A DNA stretch of 64,000 nucleotides from Labilibaculum sp. (GTDB taxonomy: Bacteria; Bacteroidota; Bacteroidia; Bacteroidales; Marinifilaceae). The stretch is taken from positions 94,480 to 158,479 of the forward strand of contig JAEINT010000016.1 in NCBI GenBank assembly GCA_016342745.1. Direction: 5' to 3'. The stretch's first letter is position 1; each line of letters begins with the position of its first letter. The notes beneath the pieces were generated by a model. The model had not been told where the DNA came from, made no database searches, and was given only the letters and a program-made list of their open reading frames with translations. Shown here one piece after another: positions 34,816-42,972 of this stretch. Position numbers and translations under genes: made by a program.

Positions 34816-37506
34816 ATGAAGAAATATTTTTTCTTACTCTTATTAATTGTTTTCTCTGCGAAAGCATTTTCTCAAAAAATATCACTTACCGGTATTATAA
34901 GAGATAGCATCGGATCTGGAGTTGAAATGGCAAATATTATTGCGATTAATTCAGACACTAAAATAATGGAATCATATTGTGTTACCAACCATAATGGATT
35001 GTACAAGTTAGTTTTACAGGAAAACTCAAACTATAATGTTAAAGTTAGCTTTATTGGATTTGCCCCCAAGGAGTTTGTATTTAATTCAAAAGAAGTAGAT
35101 GCCGAAAGGAACATTCGTTTGTCTGAAGAAAATAGTATGCTTTCTGAGGTTGATGTTACTTATACCATGCCCGTATCGGTTCGAGGAGATACCATCGTTT
35201 ATGATACAGATTCGTTTACGACTGGGACCGAAAAGAAATTGAAAGATGTTTTGGTTAGTTTGCCTGGTGTCGAAATGAATGATGATGGACAAATTGAGGT
35301 AGAAGGGAAAACGGTTCAGAAGGTGATGGTTGAAGGAAAAGATTTTTTTGATGGTGATTCAAAAATTGCTGCAGATAATATTCCTGCTAATGCTGTCGAT
35401 AAAGTTGAAGTGCTCAGAAACTATAATGAAATTGGTCAGATGAAAGGCTTGACTAATGATGATGAAAGTATCGCTTTGAATATAAAATTGAAAAAAGGAA
35501 AGAACAAATTTTGGTTTGGTGAAGTAACCGCTGGTGCAGGCCCAGATGATAAATTTTTGGCTCATCCAAAATTGTTTTACTACAGCCCTAAATTTAGTTT
35601 GAACGTAATTACCGATGCAAATAACATTGGAGAAGTTCCATTCACAAGACGAGATTATATGAATTTTACTGGTGGCTTTAGAGGTTTTAACCGTGGTGGT
35701 GGAAGTTCTATAGGAGTTGGCTCTAATGGTTTGGGAATATCAACTGCGCAAAATAATCGTGCAAAAGATATTAATACAAGGTTTGCAGCAGTAAATTTCT
35801 CTTATTCACCAATAGAGGAATGGGATTTAAGTGGTTTTGGAATCTATTCTTACACAGCCACCGAAATGGAAACAAGAAGTACTACAACTTTTAAATTAGA
35901 CGATAATAAATCTAAGGTTGAAGAGGCAATCAATTATAACGATCAGAAAGTAAATTTAGGTTTACTGAAATTTAGTTCTGTTTACAAGCCAAATGCTAAT
36001 TTTCAATTCGATTATGATATTATAATGAAGCAGTCGGATGATGATGAAAAGGAAGAGGTAAATTCCAGTGTTGATGGGGGAAGTGATCAAATCAGTCAGT
36101 TTAAAAAGCAAAAACCAATATCGATTAATCAGAATACGAATATTTATTATACTGTAGATGAAAAAAATATCTTCTCTTTTGAAGCGCAACATCTTTATCA
36201 GGATGAAGATCCGTTTTACAATGCAGTAAGAGACGAGTTTGCTTTTGTTGATTTATTTCCTTTGGATGAATCTTTAGGTTTTTACAATATCAATCAGCAA
36301 AAGAAAATTATTAGTAATAAAGTGGATGCCAAACTCGAATATTATCACATTACGGGTGATCGTAGTAACATTCAATTTACTTTAGGAACGACTCAAAGCC
36401 ATCAAAATTTTGATTCTGATATTTTTCAAATTTTAGATGATGAATATAAGCTAAATATGGAGGGAAATGAATTTGAAAACGATGTGAAATTTAATGTGTC
36501 AGATTTGTTTTTCGGTTTTCATTACAAATTAAAAGCAGGAATATTTACTTTTAATCCTGGTGTAAGTTTGCACCAGTACAATGTGAAAAATACGCAATTG
36601 GGAACAACAATAAATGATGAATTAACATCCGTATTGCCTGATATGTACATTAATATGCAATTGAAAAAGTCTGAGAATCTTCGTTTTAATTATCGAATTA
36701 CCCGTTCGTTTACCGATGTTAGTAAGTTTGCTGAATCGTATGTCTTGAACAATTACAATTCGGTATATTCTGGGAATAGAGATTTGGAAAGTTCTTTAAA
36801 TCATAACATTTCTTTGAATTTCTTTAGTTTCAACATGTTCAATTTTACCAACATGTTTGCTAATGTAACCTACACCAAACGAATTGATGCCTTAAAAAAT
36901 GATGTAATGCCAATTGGTATTAATCAAGTTAGAACAACTATTAACTCAAACTTTAATGATGAATCGGTAAGTGCTAATGCACGATATCAAAGAACTTTTA
37001 AGAAAATAAAAGGATCGTTAAAGGCGAATTTCTCTTGGGCAAAAACCAATAATCTGGTTAATTCGAAACCAAGCGTGTCTGAATCCTTGAATCAGAATTA
37101 TAGTGGATCATTGGCAACAAATTTTAAGAAAGCTCCTAATTTAGAAGTGGGTTACAAATATGGAATTAGTCAGTACGATCGAGGTTCTACAACAACAACT
37201 TACTATACCAAAAGGCCATATGCGAAATTGGATGCAGCATTTTTGGGTGGCTTTATTTTCACGGCCGACTATGATCTATACAGCTATTCTGACAAGGACA
37301 ATACAATAGAAAACGAATATAGTTTTCTTGATGCTGCACTTACTTATCAGAAGAAAGATAGTCACTGGGAATTTGGTTTGAAAGGGAAGAATTTATTGAA
37401 CAACGATTCCTTAGACAAAAGTAGTGAGTCCGATTATTCATTCTCATCTTCAACCTATTTTGTGCAGCCTCGTTATTTGTTGTTTACTGTAAAGTATGAT
37501 ATTTAA
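34816..37506 (+). CDS. Outer-membrane beta-barrel protein with N-terminal carboxypeptidase-regulatory-like domain
   Basis: An 896-aa exported protein with signal peptide (ending AKAFSQ). A CarboxypepD-regulatory-like beta-sandwich (about 22-105; SLTGIIRDSIGSGVEMANII) is followed by a TonB-receptor-plug-like segment (TEKKLKDVLVSLPGVEMNDD, VEVLRNYNEIGQMKG). A long barrel then ends FTVKYDI. A glycine-rich insertion (GGFRGFNRGGGSS) lies near residue 285. This architecture belongs to TonB-receptor-like proteins paired with GLPGLI proteins. It is the partner gene 60 nt downstream of the GLPGLI gene; ligand is unknown. Confidence 0.85.
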   Translation: MKKYFFLLLLIVFSAKAFSQKISLTGIIRDSIGSGVEMANIIAINSDTKIMESYCVTNHNGLYKLVLQENSNYNVKVSFIGFAPKEFVFNSKEVDAERNIRLSEENSMLSEVDVTYTMPVSVRGDTIVYDTDSFTTGTEKKLKDVLVSLPGVEMNDDGQIEVEGKTVQKVMVEGKDFFDGDSKIAADNIPANAVDKVEVLRNYNEIGQMKGLTNDDESIALNIKLKKGKNKFWFGEVTAGAGPDDKFLAHPKLFYYSPKFSLNVITDANNIGEVPFTRRDYMNFTGGFRGFNRGGGSSIGVGSNGLGISTAQNNRAKDINTRFAAVNFSYSPIEEWDLSGFGIYSYTATEMETRSTTTFKLDDNKSKVEEAINYNDQKVNLGLLKFSSVYKPNANFQFDYDIIMKQSDDDEKEEVNSSVDGGSDQISQFKKQKPISINQNTNIYYTVDEKNIFSFEAQHLYQDEDPFYNAVRDEFAFVDLFPLDESLGFYNINQQKKIISNKVDAKLEYYHITGDRSNIQFTLGTTQSHQNFDSDIFQILDDEYKLNMEGNEFENDVKFNVSDLFFGFHYKLKAGIFTFNPGVSLHQYNVKNTQLGTTINDELTSVLPDMYINMQLKKSENLRFNYRITRSFTDVSKFAESYVLNNYNSVYSGNRDLESSLNHNISLNFFSFNMFNFTNMFANVTYTKRIDALKNDVMPIGINQVRTTINSNFNDESVSANARYQRTFKKIKGSLKANFSWAKTNNLVNSKPSVSESLNQNYSGSLATNFKKAPNLEVGYKYGISQYDRGSTTTTYYTKRPYAKLDAAFLGGFIFTADYDLYSYSDKDNTIENEYSFLDAALTYQKKDSHWEFGLKGKNLLNNDSLDKSSESDYSFSSSTYFVQPRYLLFTVKYDI

Positions 37507-37560
37507 ATAAAAGATGCCATTTGCATTTGTCAAAATACAATAGAGCAAAATGATTATATA

Positions 37561-37597
37561 AGCAGATACAAATTAAGTTTTGTGTCTGCTTTTTTAT
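37561..37597. terminator. Bidirectional terminator between barrel protein and MFS gene
   Basis: AGCAGATACAAA (37561-37572) pairs with TTTGTGTCTGCT (37579-37590, one G-U), followed by TTTTTTA. It terminates the plus-strand pair. The stem also serves the converging MFS gene, whose stop overlaps the T-run. Confidence 0.85.
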
Positions 37598-38904
37598 TGT
37601 AGCTGAGGATTTTTGGCTTTTACAGATAGAATTAAAAGTAATACTACAACAACTATTCCAATGTATCCAGCCAAACTGTAGCTGTTGGTTAGTGTAAATA
37701 TTCTACTGAAAAACAAGGGAGCAATGGCACTCGAAAATACAATTAGTGACATGGACAAACCACTGATTGCTCCTAAGTTTTCTCTTCCATAAAAACGAGG
37801 CCATGTAATTGCGGCAATAACCGAAAACAATCCGCCCATTACACCATTTCCCAGAATTAGTACATAAAATCCAATTTCATATTCAAGAATAGCAACACCT
37901 AAACTGGCAAGTAAACAACCAAGCAGAAATACGATCAGGATTTTTTGCATTCGAATGTAATCGCTAAGAATATTACCAGCAATAGCAGTTATGATAGAAA
38001 TGATGGATGCAGGAACAAAAACACTTAATGCTTTTTGTTCAGAATAACCACAAGACTCAAAAATAGAAATCACATTAAATGTAAAGCCTGTTATAAAAAA
38101 GGCATTAAAACTTAAGCCAAGTGCAAAAACCCAAAATACCCATGTGCTGCGAGCCTCTTTTAAGGTGTATTGTTTTTTTGTCTGAAATGTAGGATTGCTT
38201 TTTTGCTTAGGTGCAATTATTTTCCCATCAGGAATTAGTCCACATTCTTCTGGATTATCTCGGTAAAAAATATAGGCAAATAAGACAAATATTAGGGTAA
38301 GAAAAGCCAATATTTGATAAGCAATACTCCAATCGAATTGACTTATTATAAGAGCTATAAATAATGGGGAAACAGCAAATCCGAAAGATTGAAAAGCACT
38401 GGAAATACTATTTGCCAAACCTCTTCTTTGGTCGAACCATTTCATGATAAGATTTCGCGATGCCAGTGTTAATACGCCTTGTCCAGAAAAGCGTAGGAAA
38501 AAGAATAGAAGAGATATAAAGGTGAAGGAAACAATTGAATATTTAACCCCACTAAATTGCGATAAGGAACTAGAAACAGTATCTGAATAGGAAAATAGAA
38601 ACAAGGTGGCAGCCAAGCATAAAGCTGCCATTATAGCGGTAAATCGAGCACCATACTTATCGTAAATTTTTCCTGCATAAGTTAAGAATAATGAACTTCC
38701 TACTGTTCCTATCAAGTAGGCCGAACTCAATGCATCTCTGCTCAGTTGCAGCGATTCCATTAAGTAATTTGTAAAAACCGAAACGCCCATGGTTTGCCCT
38801 GGAATACTACACAATATACCTATGGTACCTGCAATCATACTCATCCATCCATAAAAGAATGGAAATTTTTTAGGAGCGAAAGGGAAATTCGGATTTCTTT
38901 TCAA
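37594..38904 (-). CDS. MFS transporter, OFA (oxalate/formate antiporter-like) subfamily
   Basis: A 436-aa 12-helix major facilitator. The N-terminus FFYGWMSMIAGTIGILCSIPGQTMGVSVF is typical of the OFA/monocarboxylate-like branch. Also visible are GKIYDKYGARF (the loop 2-3 motif), GVLTLASRNLIMKWFDQRRGLANSISS and the central YRDNPEECGLIPDG loop. Such carriers move small organic anions; substrate is not inferable. It converges with the barrel-protein gene and lies 23 nt from recQ on the same strand, so it may be co-transcribed behind recQ. Confidence 0.88.
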   Translation of the reverse strand: MKRNPNFPFAPKKFPFFYGWMSMIAGTIGILCSIPGQTMGVSVFTNYLMESLQLSRDALSSAYLIGTVGSSLFLTYAGKIYDKYGARFTAIMAALCLAATLFLFSYSDTVSSSLSQFSGVKYSIVSFTFISLLFFFLRFSGQGVLTLASRNLIMKWFDQRRGLANSISSAFQSFGFAVSPLFIALIISQFDWSIAYQILAFLTLIFVLFAYIFYRDNPEECGLIPDGKIIAPKQKSNPTFQTKKQYTLKEARSTWVFWVFALGLSFNAFFITGFTFNVISIFESCGYSEQKALSVFVPASIISIITAIAGNILSDYIRMQKILIVFLLGCLLASLGVAILEYEIGFYVLILGNGVMGGLFSVIAAITWPRFYGRENLGAISGLSMSLIVFSSAIAPLFFSRIFTLTNSYSLAGYIGIVVVVLLLILSVKAKNPQLQ

Positions 38905-38927
38905 AATAGTAATTTTTAAGATCTGTA

Positions 38928-40847
38928 TTATAAAGAGCTATTTTCTTTAATCCAATTGTAAACATCTTCGAAGCGATAGTTCTCAAGGAATGAAAAATGC
39001 TTTAACTGTTTTAATTTTAATCGAGTAAAACTTGGCGTGTTGATTCCACATAAATATTTAGTCAGCAATTCACTAGTGTATTTATCTTCTAACTTATCGA
39101 TTGCTTCTTGGCACAATTCATTAAAGTTGTGCTCATTTAAACCTTTTAAGTGATTTGAATTTTCAATTTTAACACTTCCAGTATTGCAAACAGAACAATG
39201 TCCACATTTTTGCCATTCAGGATCTTCACCAAAATAATTTGCTAAATTTTTACTTAAACAATTTTCTGATTCAAAAAGGGCTAGCATTTCACGAATTCGG
39301 TTAACTTCTACTTTTTCTTTAGCCTTGAAGCTAGAGTATAGTTCTTCGGAAAGTACATCAATGTCAAAATTTGGATTCGTTACGGCAAAAACATCAACCA
39401 TCACTTTTGCCTCCAAATTTATTATTTGTTGCGCATCAAAATATTCTAGAGCCGATACGATTCGATTTCGATCCGTTGTATAATTTTCACTGATGGTATC
39501 AAAATTTACGGTTATCCATTTTCTAGCTTTTTGGGAATGATCGAAAATGGCCTGAATAAATTTCTTTCGTTCTCCTTGAAAGTTTTCTACGATACTTTTT
39601 TCATCCTTATTTAAGCTAAATCGATAATCAGCAAAATAACTGAATTGAGGTTTGATAATACCACGCATCTCCATGTAAACCAGTAAGGTTTTAATTGGAA
39701 GAATACGAATATTACTAACAGATGGAAGGGTGTTTAACTTGATTTCCCAGCTAGTTTCAGCCTTTTTTATACGAGTGAGAATCTCTTTTATGCCTGATAG
39801 GGCAGGTGTGTCTCCAAATATGAAATTCTCAAGCACATTAACATTGTCGTGATTTGCCAAAACAATGCAATCGGATTTTTCTCCATCTCGTCCCGCTCTT
39901 CCAATTTCTTGCGAATAGTTTTCGGTAGATTTTGGTAAGTCGTAATGGATCACATATCGAATGTTACTTTTATCGATTCCCATTCCAAAAGCAATTGTTG
40001 CAACAACACAATTTATTTTGTTATCCATGAACTGATTTTGAATATCCTCTCGATTTTCACTTTTCAATCCAGCATGGTAAGCTTTTGAACTAATTCCTTT
40101 AGACGCTAAAATAGATGAAACTATTTCGGCTGTTTTTTGTTGGGTTACATAAACAATTCCGCATTCATTTTTTCTTGTGCTTAGCAAGGAGATTAGCTGT
40201 TCATTCTTTTTGGATTGAGTAACAGGAATTACCTCCAAATTTAGATTCGATCGATAAAATCCGGTAATGCTAACTTGCTCTTTCGGAATCGCAAACTTTC
40301 GTGACATATCCTCAATTACTTTTGGCGTTGCGGTTGCGGTAAGTAAGAGAACTTGCTTGGCTTTAAATTCTTTTTTATAATCGGGAAGCTTCAGGTAGTC
40401 AGGTCTGAAATTGTGTCCCCATTCCGATATACAATGAGCTTCGTCAACTACCATTAATGATATTGGAATTTCTTTTAGAAATCTGCGAAAGCGTTCATTT
40501 TTAAATCTTTCTACCGAAATCATTAGTATTTTATGTCGTTTGCCACGAATTCCATTCATGATATCTTGTTCCTCCTCTTTCGAGAGAGATGAATCTATAC
40601 GAACGGCCGATATATTTTTGGACTGCAAAAAATCAATTTGATCTTTTATTAAGGCCAGTAAAGGAGAAACGACTAAAGTTAGTTCAGGTAATTCAAGAGC
40701 TGGCAATTGATAGCATAAGGATTTACCTGAACCTGTTGGGAAAATTGCTATCGCTGATTTGCCATCGAGTACGTTAGAAATTACCTCTTCTTGACCTGGT
40801 TTGAAAGTTGAAAAGCCGAAATTATCCTCTAATAGATCGTGTAACAT
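38928..40847 (-). CDS. recQ: ATP-dependent DNA helicase RecQ
   Basis: A 639-aa superfamily 2 helicase with 3'-5' unwinding activity. Motifs run in order: FGFSTFKPGQEEVI (motif 0), FPTGSGKSLCYQLPA (Walker A, about residues 35-49), VVDEAHCISEWGHNFRP (DEAH box plus the RecQ aromatic loop), LLLTATATP, and IRYVIHYDLPKSTENYSQEI then GRAGRDG (motif VI). The zinc-binding region (CLSKNLANYFGE...CGHCSVC) comes next. The C-terminus is shorter than a full HRDC-containing RecQ. This is a Bacteroidota RecQ paralogue used in recombination and replication repair. Confidence 0.95.
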   Translation of the reverse strand: MLHDLLEDNFGFSTFKPGQEEVISNVLDGKSAIAIFPTGSGKSLCYQLPALELPELTLVVSPLLALIKDQIDFLQSKNISAVRIDSSLSKEEEQDIMNGIRGKRHKILMISVERFKNERFRRFLKEIPISLMVVDEAHCISEWGHNFRPDYLKLPDYKKEFKAKQVLLLTATATPKVIEDMSRKFAIPKEQVSITGFYRSNLNLEVIPVTQSKKNEQLISLLSTRKNECGIVYVTQQKTAEIVSSILASKGISSKAYHAGLKSENREDIQNQFMDNKINCVVATIAFGMGIDKSNIRYVIHYDLPKSTENYSQEIGRAGRDGEKSDCIVLANHDNVNVLENFIFGDTPALSGIKEILTRIKKAETSWEIKLNTLPSVSNIRILPIKTLLVYMEMRGIIKPQFSYFADYRFSLNKDEKSIVENFQGERKKFIQAIFDHSQKARKWITVNFDTISENYTTDRNRIVSALEYFDAQQIINLEAKVMVDVFAVTNPNFDIDVLSEELYSSFKAKEKVEVNRIREMLALFESENCLSKNLANYFGEDPEWQKCGHCSVCNTGSVKIENSNHLKGLNEHNFNELCQEAIDKLEDKYTSELLTKYLCGINTPSFTRLKLKQLKHFSFLENYRFEDVYNWIKENSSL

Positions 40848-41054
40848 GTTTTATTATAAAGATTTAAAGACAATAATTACTTGAGGCAAATAACATGTAT
40901 GCCTAAGAAATTACTTCATAAAATTTGAACATCGAAATTAGTCAATTATTAATAGATTATTGTAAAAACTAAGAAAACTAATGGTTGGTTACGCTTCTGT
41001 TAAAATAGTGTAAAGAATGAAATTTTCTTTGATCTAAGTTTAGTATTTCGTTAA

Positions 41055-41076
41055 TTTGTATCGCAAGCGATACAAA
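41055..41076 (+). promoter_or_regulatory. Perfect palindromic operator of the MarR gene
   Basis: TTTGTATCGC (41055-41064) and GCGATACAAA (41067-41076) are exact inverted repeats around AA, only 8 nt before the marR-type ATG. TAATTTG (41052-41058) could be a degenerate -7 box overlapping the left arm. Size and position fit autorepression by the MarR/OhrR-like dimer. Confidence 0.82.
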
Positions 41077-41084
41077 CAAAAGGC

Positions 41085-41534
41085 ATGGATAAAACAGATA
41101 ATAAAGAGGTAGATTTATTGAAATTGGAAAATCAATTGTGTTTTTCGATTTATGCGGCTTCTCGTTTAATGACAAGAATGTACCAACCTTACCTTGACGA
41201 CTTGGGAATCACCTATCCTCAGTACTTGGTATTGTTGATTTTGTGGGAGAAAGAGGGGATTGGTGTCAATGAAATTGCATGCAAGTTGTATTTAAATACC
41301 AATACGGTTACTCCATTGCTAAAGCGCATGGAGCAGCTTGATATAATAAAAAGAATTAAGTGTTGTGAGGACGAGAGGAAAGTTCTAATTTATCTTACTG
41401 ATAAAGGCAAATCTAGCAAGACCAAAGCACAACAAATCCCAATAGATATGGCGACTAATTTAGAGTGCGATATGGAAAAAGCAATGGGGCTTAAAAAGGA
41501 ATTGGATAATCTAATAGGCCGCATGCTTAAATAA
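41085..41534 (+). CDS. MarR-family transcriptional regulator (OhrR-like)
   Basis: A 149-aa winged-helix regulator. The OhrR-type N-terminus KLENQLCFSIYAASRLMTRM places a Cys at about residue 19, the position of the peroxide-sensing cysteine in OhrR. Next come YLDDLGITYPQYLVLLILWE and the recognition region VNEIACKLYLNTNTVTPLLKR, then the wing (EDERKVLIYLTDKGK). Organic peroxide sensing is therefore plausible. A perfect palindrome just upstream suggests autoregulation. The next gene is a MATE exporter, possibly a target; no ohr gene is visible nearby. Confidence 0.88.
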   Translation: MDKTDNKEVDLLKLENQLCFSIYAASRLMTRMYQPYLDDLGITYPQYLVLLILWEKEGIGVNEIACKLYLNTNTVTPLLKRMEQLDIIKRIKCCEDERKVLIYLTDKGKSSKTKAQQIPIDMATNLECDMEKAMGLKKELDNLIGRMLK

Positions 41535-41614
41535 TATATTGCTGTTATTCTTAGAAATTTGTTTCCTTACGATTTTTGTGCATATCTAAATGCCATCATT
41601 TTGAACTTTTGTTG

Positions 41615-42967
41615 ATGTTAAAATATATTACCAATTTTCTTAAAAAAGAACAAACCTATTCGGCTGTTGGAAGAAAGCTTTTAAAGCTTGCTTTTCCAAT
41701 TATTGGCTCATATTTGTTACACATGACTTATAATCTAACCGATATGATTTGGGTTGGTTATTTAGGTAGTGGTGCTGTTGCCGCAGTAGGTTCTGCAGGA
41801 TTCTTTTTACATCTAGGTTGGGCAATGGCCTCCATTGTAACTGTTGGTGCCAATGTGAAAATTGCTCATTCGGTTGGCGCCGAAAATATGGATGATGCAG
41901 GTCGATATTCAACTTCAGGTTTGTGGGGGATTGGTAGCATTGCCATTCTTTTTACTTCTGTATTTTTAGCAATACCAGAACAGTTTATCGGCTTTTTTCA
42001 AATGAAGGATGCTGCTGTTAATGAGATGGCTACTTCGTACTTGGTAATCAGTGCTTTTGGTATAATCATTAGCTTTGTTAACCTTCTTTTTATTAGCATT
42101 TTTAATGCGCATGGGAAAACCAAAATATCTTTTAAGGCTAGTGTTATCGGGACATTAATAAATATTGTACTCGATCCACTATTAATTATTGTTTTTGAGT
42201 TTGGTGTAGAAGGAGCCGCAGTTGCTTCTATTGTAGGAAGAACTTTTAGTTTGCTGTTTTTCTTATCTACCATGAAGAAGTTTGAGAACATTCGATTTAA
42301 TGGATTGTTTCCAAAATCGAGTAAATTAAAAACACTATTTGCGGTTGGTATGCCAGCTGCTGTGCAACGAATTTCCTTTTCTGTTATCTATATTTTTCTT
42401 GCAAGGATTATTGCTGATTGGGGACCAAATGCGATTGCCGTGCAAAAAATTGGTGTGCAAATTGAATCTATTACTTTTATGATTGTAGGAGGTTTAATGC
42501 AAGCTGTAACCATTATGGTTGGTCATAGTTATGGTGCAAAAAACTTAACCGAAGTTCCAAATATTTATCGCGCTGGTTGGCGAATAGCTTTTGTAGTTGC
42601 AATGGTTACAACCGCAATCTTTTTACTATTACCTCAAACCTTATTTTCCATATTCGTTCCAGAGGCGGAGAGTATACTAATGGGAAAAGATTATTTGATG
42701 ATTTTGGCAGCTTCGCAATTATTTATGTGTTTAGAGATGATATCTGCAGGGGTATTTAATGGATTAGGAAAAACAAAAATACCAGCTGCCGTGAGTGTTA
42801 TTTTCACATCACTTCGCTTGCCTGGAGCTTATTTTTTAGGTTTTTATACCTTCTTAAGTTTGAATGGGGTTTGGTGGAGTATTACAGGAAGTAGTATATT
42901 AAAAGGAATCGTCCTTTACTTTTTATTAAGAGCTTATTTTAAGAACAATACATTTGGTAAATTCTAA
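41615..42967 (+). CDS. MATE family efflux transporter
   Basis: A 450-aa, 12-helix MATE exporter. Recognisable parts are KLAFPIIGSYLLHMTYNLTD (helix 1), MIWVGYLGSGAVAAVGSAGF, LFISIFNAHGKTKISFKAS, and in the second half QAVTIMVGHSYGAKNLTEV and GVFNGLGKTKIPA. I start at ATG 41615; a longer frame from 41576 adds 13 residues lacking family similarity. It follows the MarR gene by 80 nt and precedes gshF by 5 nt. A redox or peroxide-linked export role with glutathione synthesis is a reasonable inference. Confidence 0.9.
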   Translation: MLKYITNFLKKEQTYSAVGRKLLKLAFPIIGSYLLHMTYNLTDMIWVGYLGSGAVAAVGSAGFFLHLGWAMASIVTVGANVKIAHSVGAENMDDAGRYSTSGLWGIGSIAILFTSVFLAIPEQFIGFFQMKDAAVNEMATSYLVISAFGIIISFVNLLFISIFNAHGKTKISFKASVIGTLINIVLDPLLIIVFEFGVEGAAVASIVGRTFSLLFFLSTMKKFENIRFNGLFPKSSKLKTLFAVGMPAAVQRISFSVIYIFLARIIADWGPNAIAVQKIGVQIESITFMIVGGLMQAVTIMVGHSYGAKNLTEVPNIYRAGWRIAFVVAMVTTAIFLLLPQTLFSIFVPEAESILMGKDYLMILAASQLFMCLEMISAGVFNGLGKTKIPAAVSVIFTSLRLPGAYFLGFYTFLSLNGVWWSITGSSILKGIVLYFLLRAYFKNNTFGKF

Positions 42968-42972
42968 TTGAT

